The notes beneath the pieces were generated by a model. That model was not told where the DNA came from. It saw nothing but the letters and a program-made list of their open reading frames with translations, and searched no databases. The position numbers and the translations under genes were made by a program. DNA of 64,000 nucleotides from Luteibacter aegosomatissinici (GTDB lineage Bacteria; Pseudomonadota; Gammaproteobacteria; Xanthomonadales; Rhodanobacteraceae), in contig NZ_CP095742.1 of NCBI RefSeq assembly GCF_023078495.1, positions 1,612,001 through 1,676,000 on the forward strand. Direction: 5' to 3'. Below, one piece after another: positions 49,301 to 57,875 of this stretch (position 1 is the first letter of the stretch; every line of letters begins with the position of its first letter).

Positions 49301-52168
49301 TTACGACAGTTCCAGGGCAGGCGACTCGATGCCGCGTGCCTGGTTGATCTTCTCGGCGACCTTGAAAGCTGCTTCCAACTCGGTGCAGCCGTATTGCTGC
49401 ATGAGCTGGTAGCGCTCTGCCTTCTCTTCGGGTTCGGTTTGCGCGAGCGCGAGGTACAGGCTCGGCGGCACGGCGCGGAACAGCACTTCCATGCTCTTGG
49501 AGAGGATGACGCCCTCGGTGAATTTCCCCGCCTCTTTGCGCGCCGAAAGCATCAGCGCCTTCTGCGCGGGCGAGAGTTCGCGGAAGCGTGCGATCTTCTC
49601 GACCTCATCGGGCGGCATCGACAGGCAGATCCACCACTCGATCATGTTGAGCATGGGCTCCGCAGCACGCGGCAGGTCGTCGATATTTTGCGTAGCGAGC
49701 CAGAACCAGGCTCCTAGCTTGCGCCACATTTTTGTGATTTTCACGACGTAGGGCGCGAGCAGCGGGTTCTTCGTGATGATGTGTCCTTCGTCGGTCACGT
49801 TGATGATCGGGCGGCCCAGGTACTGATCGCGCTCGGCGATGTTGTTCACCGTGCTGATCAGGCTGATGTAGGCGATGGAGAGCTGCGCGTTGTAGCCCTC
49901 GCGCGCATAGGTCGCGAGATCCACCAGGGTGATGTCGGCCTCGGGCCACGGCGTGCCGTCGCGGTCGAACATCTCGCCGTCCGTGCCTTGGCAGAACATG
50001 TCCATCGCGTCCGCCATCTCCAGCAGCCGCACGCGCCGCATCTCCGGCAGTGTCGAGTCCTGGCCGCGCGTGCGCAGCGCGTTGCGCACGTCGCGCGTGA
50101 GTACGGTGCGCTTCTCGGCCACGCAGTGTTCGGCGGCGTCGAGAATGCACTGTCGAATCAGCGAACGATCGGCCCGAGTCATCCGGGCCTCTTCTTTATC
50201 CTCGCCGCCAGTGATCATCAGCCGTGCAGTGATTTCCAGTTCACCGAGCACGTCGCGCTGCTCGTCCGCCTCCATGGCCGAGACGTCCGGCGGCTGGTCT
50301 TCATCCAGCGCATCCGCATCGAGCGTCTGCACGTCACTCGGCGTTTCGATCAGCCGGCGCGCGTCAGCGAAGGGTGCGAGGCTGATGCCTGAGCCTGGGG
50401 CCAGCTTGACCCGGTTCACGGTCAGGCCCAGACGCTTGGCGAAATCGCTGAACAGGCCGAAGCTGTTGCCGGCTTCCACGATGAAGAGGCGTGGCCGGTA
50501 GATGGCCGTGACCTGATTCAAGAGGTTGTTGAGCGTTGCGCTTTTGCCGGAGCCGGTCGGGCCGAACAGGAACAGATGGGCGTTCATCTGTCGATCCAGG
50601 CGGTTGAGCGGGTCAAAGGTGATCGGCCCGCCGCCTCGGTTGAAGAACGTATTGCCGGGATGGCCCGTACCTTGGCTGCGGCCCCAGGCCGGAGAGAGAT
50701 TCGCCACGTGCTGGGCAAACATCAGTTGGGTGAACCAGTTCCGCCGATCCTGGCTCGGGTTGTAGCAGCATGGCAGCCAGCGCAGGTAGCTGTTCAAAGG
50801 CGCGACTTCATCGTCTTCGCGCACGGGCTGCAAACCAGCGTTGAGCATCACGTTCGCCAGGTCCAGGCCGCGCCGGTCCAGCTCAGCTTCATCCCGGCCG
50901 CGCAAATAAAAGGCCAGCGTTCCCCGGTAGAGCTTGTGAGCGCTGCCGATGAGCGAGCGGGCCTCCTGCACATCCTTGAGAGTCTGCTCCGATGCCAGTG
51001 TTTCGCCGACTGCCTTCTTCGCCAGGTGGTTCAGATGCGATTCGAGGATGTCCTGGGGTGTCGCCACCATGGTCAGACACATCGTCGTGTCCTCGGGCAT
51101 CTGATCGAACAGCGTGTTGATCGCATCGCCTTTACGAGTTTCGCCAGTCAGGTGACCTGTACCAGGCGGCATGCGCAGCCGGTCAGTGACCAGCACACGG
51201 TGCGGCATGCCGTCGAAGTGCCAGGTTCCGTGCTCTGCGTCCGAGCGTGGCTGGCTGAAGAAAAGCCGCTGGCTGAAATCCCGCCCACTCGCCAGCTCGA
51301 TCTCGCCGTCTTCTGTCTCGTCGGGGTAGCGTGCCAGCGCATAGAAGCGTTCGCGGTCCTCGACCCCAGGCCCGAGCAGCGTGGGACGCGGGTTGAACCA
51401 CCGCAGCAGCCAGTCATGAACGTCGGCCGCGACCATGCGCCGGGCCTGGATGCCGGCGTTCGCCAGCCCACCACACAGGCGATCGCAGACGATGTTCAGC
51501 ATCTGCTCGGGCGTCTGGCCGCGGCGGCTCGCCTGCCCGGTGGCCCGGCGATAGACGACCATGCGCACGCGCCGCGTCTGGCCGCGCCAACGCAGCCGCG
51601 TGACCACCGTGTCCTCGAAGAGCCCGCCCGGCTTCGCGACCGCGCGCAGGTGGTGTCCGAAGAAGCGAAGGTAGAACTCGGTGAAAGCCGTATTGCGGGC
51701 GCGCGGCTGCACGTAGTCGCGCAGGGTCTGCATGTACTGGTCGAAGCTGGGTTCGTCCTGGGCATAGAGCTGGAGCACCCAAGGGTTCTCGTCCAGTTCA
51801 TCGAAGCTGTCCTGGAGCGCGTTCTCCAAGGCGTCGCGGGCGTGTGCGAGCCAGCCGGGCTCCCGGCCCTCGGTGCCCAGCGGAACCAGTTCGAAGAAGG
51901 CCGCCACCGATTGCCCGTCCTCCAGCAGCATGGACTTCGACTCGGGCAGGAACTCCACCCAGGGCAGCAACTCCACGAACGACGGCGCGACGTCATACAG
52001 CGCCTGTTCGTCCGCCAGGGTCGCCGGCCTGCGGCCCTGGACCGTTGCACCGGGTTCGGGGATGCCGGTCTGGCGCAAGGCTTCGACGTGGCGCTGCCAA
52101 CCGTCCGGCTGCTCGTCATCGCCAGCGCCGAATGTGGTGGGCTTCGGCCAGGGGAGCTTCCAGCGCAT
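49301..52168 (-). CDS. traC: TraC/VirB4-type conjugative transfer ATPase (PFL_4706 family, TIGR03744)
   Basis: A 955-aa ATPase that powers pilus assembly and substrate passage. The N-terminal half is the VirB4-like domain. Walker A is G-P-T-G-S-G-K-S-A-T at about 530-540, and a conserved E-G-H-I-I block late in the protein lies near the Walker B area. A long acidic insertion (about 590-650) is present. Length is usual for the family. Its ATG overlaps the stop of the lipoprotein gene (ATGA), indicating translational coupling. Confidence 0.95.
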   Translation of the reverse strand: MRWKLPWPKPTTFGAGDDEQPDGWQRHVEALRQTGIPEPGATVQGRRPATLADEQALYDVAPSFVELLPWVEFLPESKSMLLEDGQSVAAFFELVPLGTEGREPGWLAHARDALENALQDSFDELDENPWVLQLYAQDEPSFDQYMQTLRDYVQPRARNTAFTEFYLRFFGHHLRAVAKPGGLFEDTVVTRLRWRGQTRRVRMVVYRRATGQASRRGQTPEQMLNIVCDRLCGGLANAGIQARRMVAADVHDWLLRWFNPRPTLLGPGVEDRERFYALARYPDETEDGEIELASGRDFSQRLFFSQPRSDAEHGTWHFDGMPHRVLVTDRLRMPPGTGHLTGETRKGDAINTLFDQMPEDTTMCLTMVATPQDILESHLNHLAKKAVGETLASEQTLKDVQEARSLIGSAHKLYRGTLAFYLRGRDEAELDRRGLDLANVMLNAGLQPVREDDEVAPLNSYLRWLPCCYNPSQDRRNWFTQLMFAQHVANLSPAWGRSQGTGHPGNTFFNRGGGPITFDPLNRLDRQMNAHLFLFGPTGSGKSATLNNLLNQVTAIYRPRLFIVEAGNSFGLFSDFAKRLGLTVNRVKLAPGSGISLAPFADARRLIETPSDVQTLDADALDEDQPPDVSAMEADEQRDVLGELEITARLMITGGEDKEEARMTRADRSLIRQCILDAAEHCVAEKRTVLTRDVRNALRTRGQDSTLPEMRRVRLLEMADAMDMFCQGTDGEMFDRDGTPWPEADITLVDLATYAREGYNAQLSIAYISLISTVNNIAERDQYLGRPIINVTDEGHIITKNPLLAPYVVKITKMWRKLGAWFWLATQNIDDLPRAAEPMLNMIEWWICLSMPPDEVEKIARFRELSPAQKALMLSARKEAGKFTEGVILSKSMEVLFRAVPPSLYLALAQTEPEEKAERYQLMQQYGCTELEAAFKVAEKINQARGIESPALELS

Positions 52169-52608
52169 CAGTAGTCCTCCACGCGCTCGCCAGGCATGGC
52201 GTACTGCACGCGCTGGTACAGCGGGAAGACCGTCGTATAGCCCGGAACCGGCACCGGGTCCGTGCCCGCCAGGTGCGGGTACACGTACATGACGAGATCG
52301 GGATTGGGCAGGCGCTGGAACTGGCGATAGACCTCGTTGCGCGCCGTGCGCGTATAGCGCATCTGCTCGACGGGCGCGGCCTGCACGTCCGCCTCGGTCA
52401 GCGGCCGGCGCAGGCTCTGGCGTGCATCGAGCAACTGCCTGCGGGCCACCTGGCCGTTGCCACCGCCGCCGTCCCCGGCGCTCTGCTGCCAGATGTCCAT
52501 CATCGTGCTGTCGCCGTGCGGCAGCAGCTTTTCCTTGCTGGTGGCGCAGCCGCCGAGCACCGCGACGGCGAGGGCCAGCGCCAGGCCCTTAGTCAAGTTC
52601 GAGAGCAT
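52168..52608 (-). CDS. conjugative transfer lipoprotein (TIGR03751)
   Basis: A 146-aa lipoprotein. ATG 52608 follows AGGAG, and the signal ends at the lipobox V-L-G-G-C (Cys about 21). The mature protein has D-I-W-Q-Q-S-A-G and a C-terminal Y-T-T-V-F-P-L-Y-Q-R-V-Q-Y-A-M-P-G-E. It may be the TraV-like outer-membrane component of the secretion channel. It overlaps the upstream gene by 20 bases and the downstream traC by four. Confidence 0.9.
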   Translation of the reverse strand: MLSNLTKGLALALAVAVLGGCATSKEKLLPHGDSTMMDIWQQSAGDGGGGNGQVARRQLLDARQSLRRPLTEADVQAAPVEQMRYTRTARNEVYRQFQRLPNPDLVMYVYPHLAGTDPVPVPGYTTVFPLYQRVQYAMPGERVEDY

Positions 52609-54007
52609 GGCTTTCTCCTGCGCGGTGATCGACCTTGCGGCCTTCGGGATCGAAGTCGATGGCGAGCGGCTTTTCGAGGTGGACGGCAACCTTCGCGCCG
52701 GGCTGGACATAGACGGCGGCGAATGCCTGGCCGTACAACTTGTTCACCCAATCGGCCATGTCGCGCACGCCCCCGGCCAGGATGCGGCCCACGGCCTCGT
52801 TGCCTGAGATGCCGACACTGCCGATGGAGCCATCGGCGCCTACGTAAGACATCTGGCTGCTGTCGCTGTCGATGAGCGAGGCGACGCCGGCACCGGCCGC
52901 AGTAATCAGGGCTTGCGAGCCGAGGTATTGCTGTGCGTTGCTGCGCCGCTCCCCACTGACGCAAGGAATGCCATACGGGTCGCTGATCCAGCCCAGGCCG
53001 TCGCGTTGCTGGTCGTTTTGCTGGTTACCGTCGCGGTCCTCCGGGATGGTGCGAACTGTCCCGTCGTGGAAAACGAAGGTGATGCTGCGCACCTGGCCGC
53101 GCACGCATGAAAGCGTCCAATCCCCTGAAGCCGTGCCGCTGAATACAGCACCGGCCACGTCGGGAATATCGATGCCGTTGGCGGTGAGGTTGTCGGGGCC
53201 GACGAGGACTTTAAAGGGGTATGGATCGTTGACGGTTCCGTCGATCGGCACACGGCCAATCAGCGCCGTCATCGCCACCGATCCCATGAGTGTGGAGTTA
53301 GTCGGCACGGTATAGACGGGCTTGGCGGACGTGACCCCGGCGGCACGCGCACCTACGTTTGCCACGGTCTCCGCCGTGGTTTCAAGCGTGCGCTGCGCTG
53401 GGCCGAAGCTCGTCGGGAAGCTCAGGTTGCCGCTTGTGCCGCGGCTGCTTCCCCGTCCATCGGTCTGCTTCGCGTCATCCGGTTCCACCCAGCGCACACC
53501 GCCCTCCATGCCGGCGTCGTCGCCGTCGCGCAGGCCGAGGCCCACCGGCAGATCGGCGTGGCCGCCGCCGCGCCCGCCGATGCTGTCCAGCCGGCGCTGC
53601 AGGTCGGCGAGCAGCCCCTCGGTCTGCTGGCGCTCGCTGGCCGCCTGCTGCTGGTCGCGGCGCAGGTTGGCGCGCTCGGATTCGAGTGCGGACGTGATGC
53701 GCTGATCGATCGAGTTCTCGCGCTGGCGCAGGCGCTGGTTTTCCTCGCGCTGGGACTTGTTGTCGGAGAGCGCGGTCTGAAGCTCGGTTCGCAGTTGCTT
53801 CACCTGCGCTACCAGCGTTGCCACGGTGTCGCGTGGGGTATCGCCTTCAATGCCCAGCGCCTTCATTTCTTCCGGCGTGAGCTGGGCACCACTATCCGCG
53901 GCGGGCGGCGCCGACGTGCTTCCACCGGAGAACAGCCGAATGGCGATGAACAGCACCAGCAAGGCCACAGGGATCATCAACCACTTCAGGAGTCCGTTAC
54001 TGCGCAT
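52589..54007 (-). CDS. conjugative element protein, PFL_4705 family (TraB/VirB10-like, TIGR03752)
   Basis: A 472-aa protein spanning the envelope. One N-terminal helix (about 10-26) is followed by a coiled coil (about 60-140, Q-L-R-T-E-L-Q and many E/R/Q) and then the VirB10-like beta-barrel domain (about 235-440) with T-S-A-K-P-V-Y-T-V-P-T-N-S-T-L. TraB-like proteins bridge inner and outer membrane in the type IV machine. It overlaps both neighbours by 11-20 bases. Confidence 0.92.
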   Translation of the reverse strand: MRSNGLLKWLMIPVALLVLFIAIRLFSGGSTSAPPAADSGAQLTPEEMKALGIEGDTPRDTVATLVAQVKQLRTELQTALSDNKSQREENQRLRQRENSIDQRITSALESERANLRRDQQQAASERQQTEGLLADLQRRLDSIGGRGGGHADLPVGLGLRDGDDAGMEGGVRWVEPDDAKQTDGRGSSRGTSGNLSFPTSFGPAQRTLETTAETVANVGARAAGVTSAKPVYTVPTNSTLMGSVAMTALIGRVPIDGTVNDPYPFKVLVGPDNLTANGIDIPDVAGAVFSGTASGDWTLSCVRGQVRSITFVFHDGTVRTIPEDRDGNQQNDQQRDGLGWISDPYGIPCVSGERRSNAQQYLGSQALITAAGAGVASLIDSDSSQMSYVGADGSIGSVGISGNEAVGRILAGGVRDMADWVNKLYGQAFAAVYVQPGAKVAVHLEKPLAIDFDPEGRKVDHRAGESHALELD

Positions 54008-54926
54008 GGCGGGCCTCCGTGAGGTCCTGGGAACTGGCTTCCGGCTGCGGCAGATGCGCGGCAGGATCGAAGCGGTTGATCGCCGGCAGCAGCGATTGCG
54101 CGAGGCTGTGCCCCCGCGTCACCAAATACAGGACGGTCGTGTCCTCTGGCGTCCCGCGCGGGCCGAGGGCTTCGTGCTGAAAGGTGGCGGTGAGGAAATC
54201 GCCCTGCAACACGCGCGGGTCGAGGGTGATCCAGCCGCCGCTGCTATTGGTGAGGCGCACGGCAGTGACCCACTGGTCTTCCAGACGCCATGAGGCGAGC
54301 GCGACCGCGCGCACCGGCAGCGTCGGCACCAGCGTGCCGAGGTCCAGGTCGCGGCGCAAGTTCACCCGCATGACGCCCGCCAGCGGCTCCACGGTGCGTA
54401 GCGGCGCGTAGAGGTTCTGCGCGGCGAAGCGCGTCAGGACAACCGGCACCGGGGTCTCGCGTCGCGCCGCCCGCGCGCCTGCCTGGTCCTGGGCGCGCAC
54501 CGGGGCTTCGTTGTCATCGCCGGGCTGATCGCCATAGCGCGCCGGGGTGCTGTTGCCCTCGACGATGCGCACTGGTTCCAGCTCGGCTTCCCCGTCCTTG
54601 GCTGGCTCCGCCGCAATGTCCAGCAGGATCAGCGCGCCCGTGTCGGCGTCCTGCAATTGCAGGCGCGTGGGCTCGATCGGCTCGCTGGCGCGCAGGTACA
54701 CCGCGCCGCCCGCGCTCTGCACCCGTAGGCGCTCGCCGACGCCCGCAGGTACGCCCACGCGGACGTTGCGGTCGATGAACACGATGCGCTCCTGGCCGAC
54801 CTTCAAGGGCACCGCCAGCGGCATGCGTTCCCAGCGCAGGATTTCCACCGCCTGGGCAGCGGAGGACATGACCACTGCGGCGGCCACGGCCAACAGCCCC
54901 GGCAGCTTGAATACAGGATGCTTCAT
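53997..54926 (-). CDS. conjugative element protein, PFL_4704 family (TraK/VirB9-like, TIGR03749)
   Basis: A 309-aa exported protein. ATG 54926 follows AAGGAGGAAG and gives a clean signal peptide (about 1-27, ending A-Q-A); the much longer open frame to 55442 is antisense noise. The mature part begins V-E-I-L-R-W-E-R-M-P-L-A-V-P-L and has beta-rich sequence with V-F-I-D-R-N-V-R-V-G. TraK-like proteins form the outer-membrane core complex with TraB- and TraV-like partners, which are encoded next to it. Confidence 0.9.
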   Translation of the reverse strand: MKHPVFKLPGLLAVAAAVVMSSAAQAVEILRWERMPLAVPLKVGQERIVFIDRNVRVGVPAGVGERLRVQSAGGAVYLRASEPIEPTRLQLQDADTGALILLDIAAEPAKDGEAELEPVRIVEGNSTPARYGDQPGDDNEAPVRAQDQAGARAARRETPVPVVLTRFAAQNLYAPLRTVEPLAGVMRVNLRRDLDLGTLVPTLPVRAVALASWRLEDQWVTAVRLTNSSGGWITLDPRVLQGDFLTATFQHEALGPRGTPEDTTVLYLVTRGHSLAQSLLPAINRFDPAAHLPQPEASSQDLTEARHAQ

Positions 54927-55615
54927 GGGGTGCTTCCTCCTTGGGGCGCTTGCGGAGATAGGCCGCTTGGCGTCGGGCGCGTCGGCTCCGGCGTACTGAT
55001 GCGCTGGGGCGTGCCGTCGTAGCAGTCGAGCGCCAGGCCGAACGGGTTGCGCGCCGGATCGACGTCCACCCGCGTGACCTTCACGGGGTAGCGCACCAGG
55101 GCTCGCTTGACCTGCTCGGCGCCGTAGTACTCGTCGGCGGTGATGTCCAGCGTCACCACCCAGTCGCGGTCGGACACCACGCGCACGCGCGCCATGGGGT
55201 CGTCGCCATAGCCGCGGCCAGGGATTTCGTAGATGCCGCGCACGCGCTGGCGCAGCTCGCCCGTGGAGCGGCGGTAGTCGTAGTCCGCCCGCAGGTAGGC
55301 CTGGCACGACGGGGTGAGGTACGGCGAGAGCGTGTGGAGGTTGCGCGCGTAGTCCTCTTCGCCATTCGTCGGCCAGCGGTTGAGGGTCTGAAACACGTAG
55401 AACGTGAACGCGTAGACCGATTCGGGCGGCACTTCCCACCACTTCCGGGTACTGCCGGAGCGCAGATCAGGCGGGACGTGGATGGTCAGGTCGCGCGGAG
55501 CGCTCCACCAGCCGCCGCCCATGACCAGGGCGACGATGACCAGCGCGCCAGCACCCAGGCGAAGCGTCTTGATGTGCGCCTGCAGATGGGTGATCTCGTT
55601 CTTGAAGCGGCTCAT
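54923..55615 (-). CDS. conjugative element protein, PFL_4703 family (TraE/VirB8-like, TIGR03746)
   Basis: A 230-aa inner-membrane protein. ATG 55615 opens M-S-R-F-K-N-E-I-T-H-L-Q-A-H, then one helix (about 20-38) and a periplasmic domain with Y-A-F-T-F-Y-V-F-Q-T-L-N-R-W. The upstream frame to 55918 is noise. It has a Pro/Thr-rich tail. It overlaps the genes on both sides by four bases, so the block is translated as a coupled unit. Confidence 0.9.
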   Translation of the reverse strand: MSRFKNEITHLQAHIKTLRLGAGALVIVALVMGGGWWSAPRDLTIHVPPDLRSGSTRKWWEVPPESVYAFTFYVFQTLNRWPTNGEEDYARNLHTLSPYLTPSCQAYLRADYDYRRSTGELRQRVRGIYEIPGRGYGDDPMARVRVVSDRDWVVTLDITADEYYGAEQVKRALVRYPVKVTRVDVDPARNPFGLALDCYDGTPQRISTPEPTRPTPSGLSPQAPQGGSTP

Positions 55616-56022
55616 CGTGCCCCCCTTGCAACAGACCTTCGGGTGGTCCAGAAGCCGGAGCGTGAAATCAGCACATGGCCGCGCACCCAGCCCGCCACCG
55701 CCGGGAAGCGCGTGGCGATGCGCCACTGGAGTTGCCGATACAGCCAAGTGTCGGGACGTCCCCGCTTGAGGCGACGCAGGATGCCGCCCCCGATGAACAC
55801 GCCGAAGGCCACGCCCAGCACAACGAAGGTGGGCGCGAGCGCGATCGTGCGGAACACCCAGGACAGCGGTGCACCGACCAGCAGGCCGGCGACGCCGGAC
55901 AGGCCGCAGCAAATCCACAGCTCGTCGGCGGTGAGGCCGCGCACAACAACGGGATGGCGGTTGAGCCGGTGCGGAAGGAACGTGACCGTCCCGTCAGCAC
56001 GGACGTGCTGCTGCTCGGACAT
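55612..56022 (-). CDS. conjugative transfer membrane protein TIGR03750 (TraL-like)
   Basis: A 136-aa membrane protein with two adjacent helices (about 35-78) after a short cytoplasmic part containing F-L-P-H-R-L-N-R-H-P-V-V. The conserved L-T-A-D-E-L-W-I-C-C-G-L-S-G and K-R-G-R-P-D-T-W-L-Y-R match the family. The equivalent of TraL/VirB3 in this machine is the likely role. It is 12 bases after the PFL_4702-type gene. Confidence 0.9.
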   Translation of the reverse strand: MSEQQHVRADGTVTFLPHRLNRHPVVVRGLTADELWICCGLSGVAGLLVGAPLSWVFRTIALAPTFVVLGVAFGVFIGGGILRRLKRGRPDTWLYRQLQWRIATRFPAVAGWVRGHVLISRSGFWTTRRSVARGAR

Positions 56023-56034
56023 ACCGGCCTCGCC

Positions 56035-56394
56035 TTACAGGATGCCGGTGGCTTCGGTGAGCAGCCAGATGCCGATCACGAGCAGCACCGCGCCGATGGC
56101 AACGGTGAGGCCGAACTGGCCCCAGGTCTTGCGGCCCGTGTGGATTTCCGCGTAGGTGCCATAGGCGTGGTAGCACACGCCAATGAACATCGACGCCACG
56201 ACCAGCAGGGCCACGAGCATGATGATGTCGTAGCCGTAGTTCCTGATCGTTTCCATGATGCCGTTGCCCGTGCCGCGGGTCGGGTTCTCCAGTTGCGGCA
56301 GCCCCTGCGCGAACGACAGCGCGGGCAGCGCGGCGGCGCCCAGGGCCACGGCGGCGCGCTGGACAAAACGGGAAGTGAGGATGCGGTTTTGCAT
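56035..56394 (-). CDS. conjugative element membrane protein, PFL_4702 family (TIGR03745)
   Basis: A 119-aa protein with a signal-like first helix (about 8-28, ending S-F-A-Q) and two further helices (about 55-78 and 92-115). The mature start is G-L-P-Q-L-E-N-P-T-R-G-T-G-N-G-I-M-E. The layout of a cleaved signal plus two helices resembles pilin-like subunits of type IV systems, which this family is thought to provide. That function is inference. Confidence 0.9.
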   Translation of the reverse strand: MQNRILTSRFVQRAAVALGAAALPALSFAQGLPQLENPTRGTGNGIMETIRNYGYDIIMLVALLVVASMFIGVCYHAYGTYAEIHTGRKTWGQFGLTVAIGAVLLVIGIWLLTEATGIL

Positions 56395-56410
56395 GGTCAG
56401 GCCTTTCAGG

Positions 56411-56644
56411 TCAGGAGAGGAGGAAGAAACTCAGGACGAGGTACATCGCGACGAAGCGGATGCAGACGCCGAGGAACTGGCGCTGGTTGAGGCGGCTCTC
56501 GGACCACCCCACGTAGGCCGTTCGGATGGCCCAGACGCCCCAGACGAGCAGGACCGCGAACACGACGCCGACCAAGACGGTCGCCATCGCGGAAGGCGCG
56601 ATGCCGCTGTTCGCTTGAAATGCCGAAACCTGGGCGCCGTTCAT
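56411..56644 (-). CDS. conjugative element protein, PFL_4701 family (TIGR03758)
   Basis: A 77-aa protein with two hydrophobic helices (about 19-40 and 58-76). N-G-A-Q-V-S-A-F-Q-A-N-S-G-I at the start, and E-S-R-L-N-Q-R-Q-F-L-G-V between the helices, are family-like. Its ATG overlaps the stop of the RAQPRD gene by four bases. Another small membrane component of the secretion machine, possibly pilin-related. Confidence 0.88.
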   Translation of the reverse strand: MNGAQVSAFQANSGIAPSAMATVLVGVVFAVLLVWGVWAIRTAYVGWSESRLNQRQFLGVCIRFVAMYLVLSFFLLS

Positions 56645-57027
56645 GGCTTGCTCTCCGCAGTCGTCGTCGGCTGCGATGGCGAGGCGGCCCGCTCGGTGCG
56701 GTAGTCGCCGGACAGTTCAGAGAGGTCGCGCGGCTGGGCACGCGACGGTGTGAGGTGGGCCTGGATGCCAGCGCGCACACGCGCCAGGTCAGCCAGCAGC
56801 CGCGGGTAATCGAAGTGGTAGCGTTCGCCCGGCTGGATGGGGGCATGCGCGGCGCCGTCGGCGACGGTGCGCTCCAGCGCGTCGAGCTGGCGCAGCGCGG
56901 CGACCAACTCCTGGCGCTGCGCCGGGGCCTCGGCCAATGCCGTAGGGGACTGGCCCAGCAGGAGGGCCATCACGAGAAAAGTGGGCACGCCGCGATGCGC
57001 GGCGCGCAGCCAGGTTGAAGCCACCAT
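56641..57027 (-). CDS. RAQPRD-family conjugative element protein (TIGR01690)
   Basis: A 128-aa exported protein with a signal peptide (about 10-33, ending A-L-A-E-A). The eponymous R-A-Q-P-R-D motif is present near residue 96, followed by L-S-E-L-S-G-D-Y-R. The rest is helical. Function is unknown, but the gene is a stable marker of PFGI-1-like islands at exactly this place, between PFL_4697- and PFL_4701-type genes. Confidence 0.93.
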   Translation of the reverse strand: MVASTWLRAAHRGVPTFLVMALLLGQSPTALAEAPAQRQELVAALRQLDALERTVADGAAHAPIQPGERYHFDYPRLLADLARVRAGIQAHLTPSRAQPRDLSELSGDYRTERAASPSQPTTTAESKP

Positions 57028-57125
57028 CGCGCCATTCCTGTGTGATCAGCAATGGCTTGATCGTGGAGATCAGGGCTGCTTTAGGCTGCAAACAATAGGA
57101 ACCCGCGGATGACCGGATTGATGGC

Positions 57126-57875
57126 TTAGAGGTACTTCTTGAAGCTGCCTGCGGTCAGGCTCACGGCCAGTCCCAGCAAGGCGGCGCTCGGCAGCAGAAT
57201 CAGTAGTGGATGCACCGAGATCGGCAAGGCCAGGTACGTGACCCAGGGCAGAACAGCCAGCGGCATCAGGCTTGCTTTCGCGCGGTGGTAGATGAAGCCC
57301 GATTCGCGGCCTGCGCCGAACCGGCGCACGTCGCGCCGCACCAGGCCGTCGATCAGGCCGACGAACGCCGCAGTGCAGATCAGCGGCAAAGTGAGCACCA
57401 GGACCAGCAGGCGCACAAGGAAGGTCAGCGTCGTGAAGGCCGCGGCGATCAGGTAGCTCTCGGTCCAGACATAGACCTGGCTGATGTAATAGCGGAAGTT
57501 GCGCGTCTGGCCGTGGCTGGGCGCACGGGCGCGCTCGGCGGTCTGGCTCATGCGTTCCAGCAGTCCCGAGCGCACGAATACCCATTCGTAGCCGGTATCC
57601 ACCAGCTCATGCGCCGTGCGCCCCGGCTCCTGCACGACCACGCTGCGCGTGAAGTGGTTGGACAGGTGCCCCAGCTCGTACTGCAACATCTGCTGGGAAT
57701 GGCGCCAGCCCTGGTCCTTCCAGAACAGGTGCATGCCGACGCACTCCACGACGATAGAGAACAGCAGCGAGCCGATCAGCACCCCGAGCAGCCGGAACGG
57801 TAAGGTGATGGTGCCGACAATCAGGCCTTGGCGCTGGCTCTGCTCCCGCTGCGCGGTCGAGGCGGCATCCTTCAT
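57126..57875 (-). CDS. conjugative element membrane protein, PFL_4697 family (TIGR03747)
   Basis: A 249-aa polytopic membrane protein (DUF4400-like) with helices at about 25-47, 128-150, 155-175 and 205-240. G-L-I-V-G-T-I-T-L-P-F-R-L-L-G-V-L-I-G-S and R-A-K-A-S-L-M-P-L are characteristic. It follows traD with a four-base overlap and may assist the coupling protein. A 98-bp gap without a gene follows it. Confidence 0.9.
   Translation of the reverse strand: MKDAASTAQREQSQRQGLIVGTITLPFRLLGVLIGSLLFSIVVECVGMHLFWKDQGWRHSQQMLQYELGHLSNHFTRSVVVQEPGRTAHELVDTGYEWVFVRSGLLERMSQTAERARAPSHGQTRNFRYYISQVYVWTESYLIAAAFTTLTFLVRLLVLVLTLPLICTAAFVGLIDGLVRRDVRRFGAGRESGFIYHRAKASLMPLAVLPWVTYLALPISVHPLLILLPSAALLGLAVSLTAGSFKKYL

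Noticed and set aside
50576-52174. A 532-codon plus-strand frame opposite traC
   Set aside because: It is the antisense shadow of the TraC ATPase. No domain, signal or ribosome site supports it.
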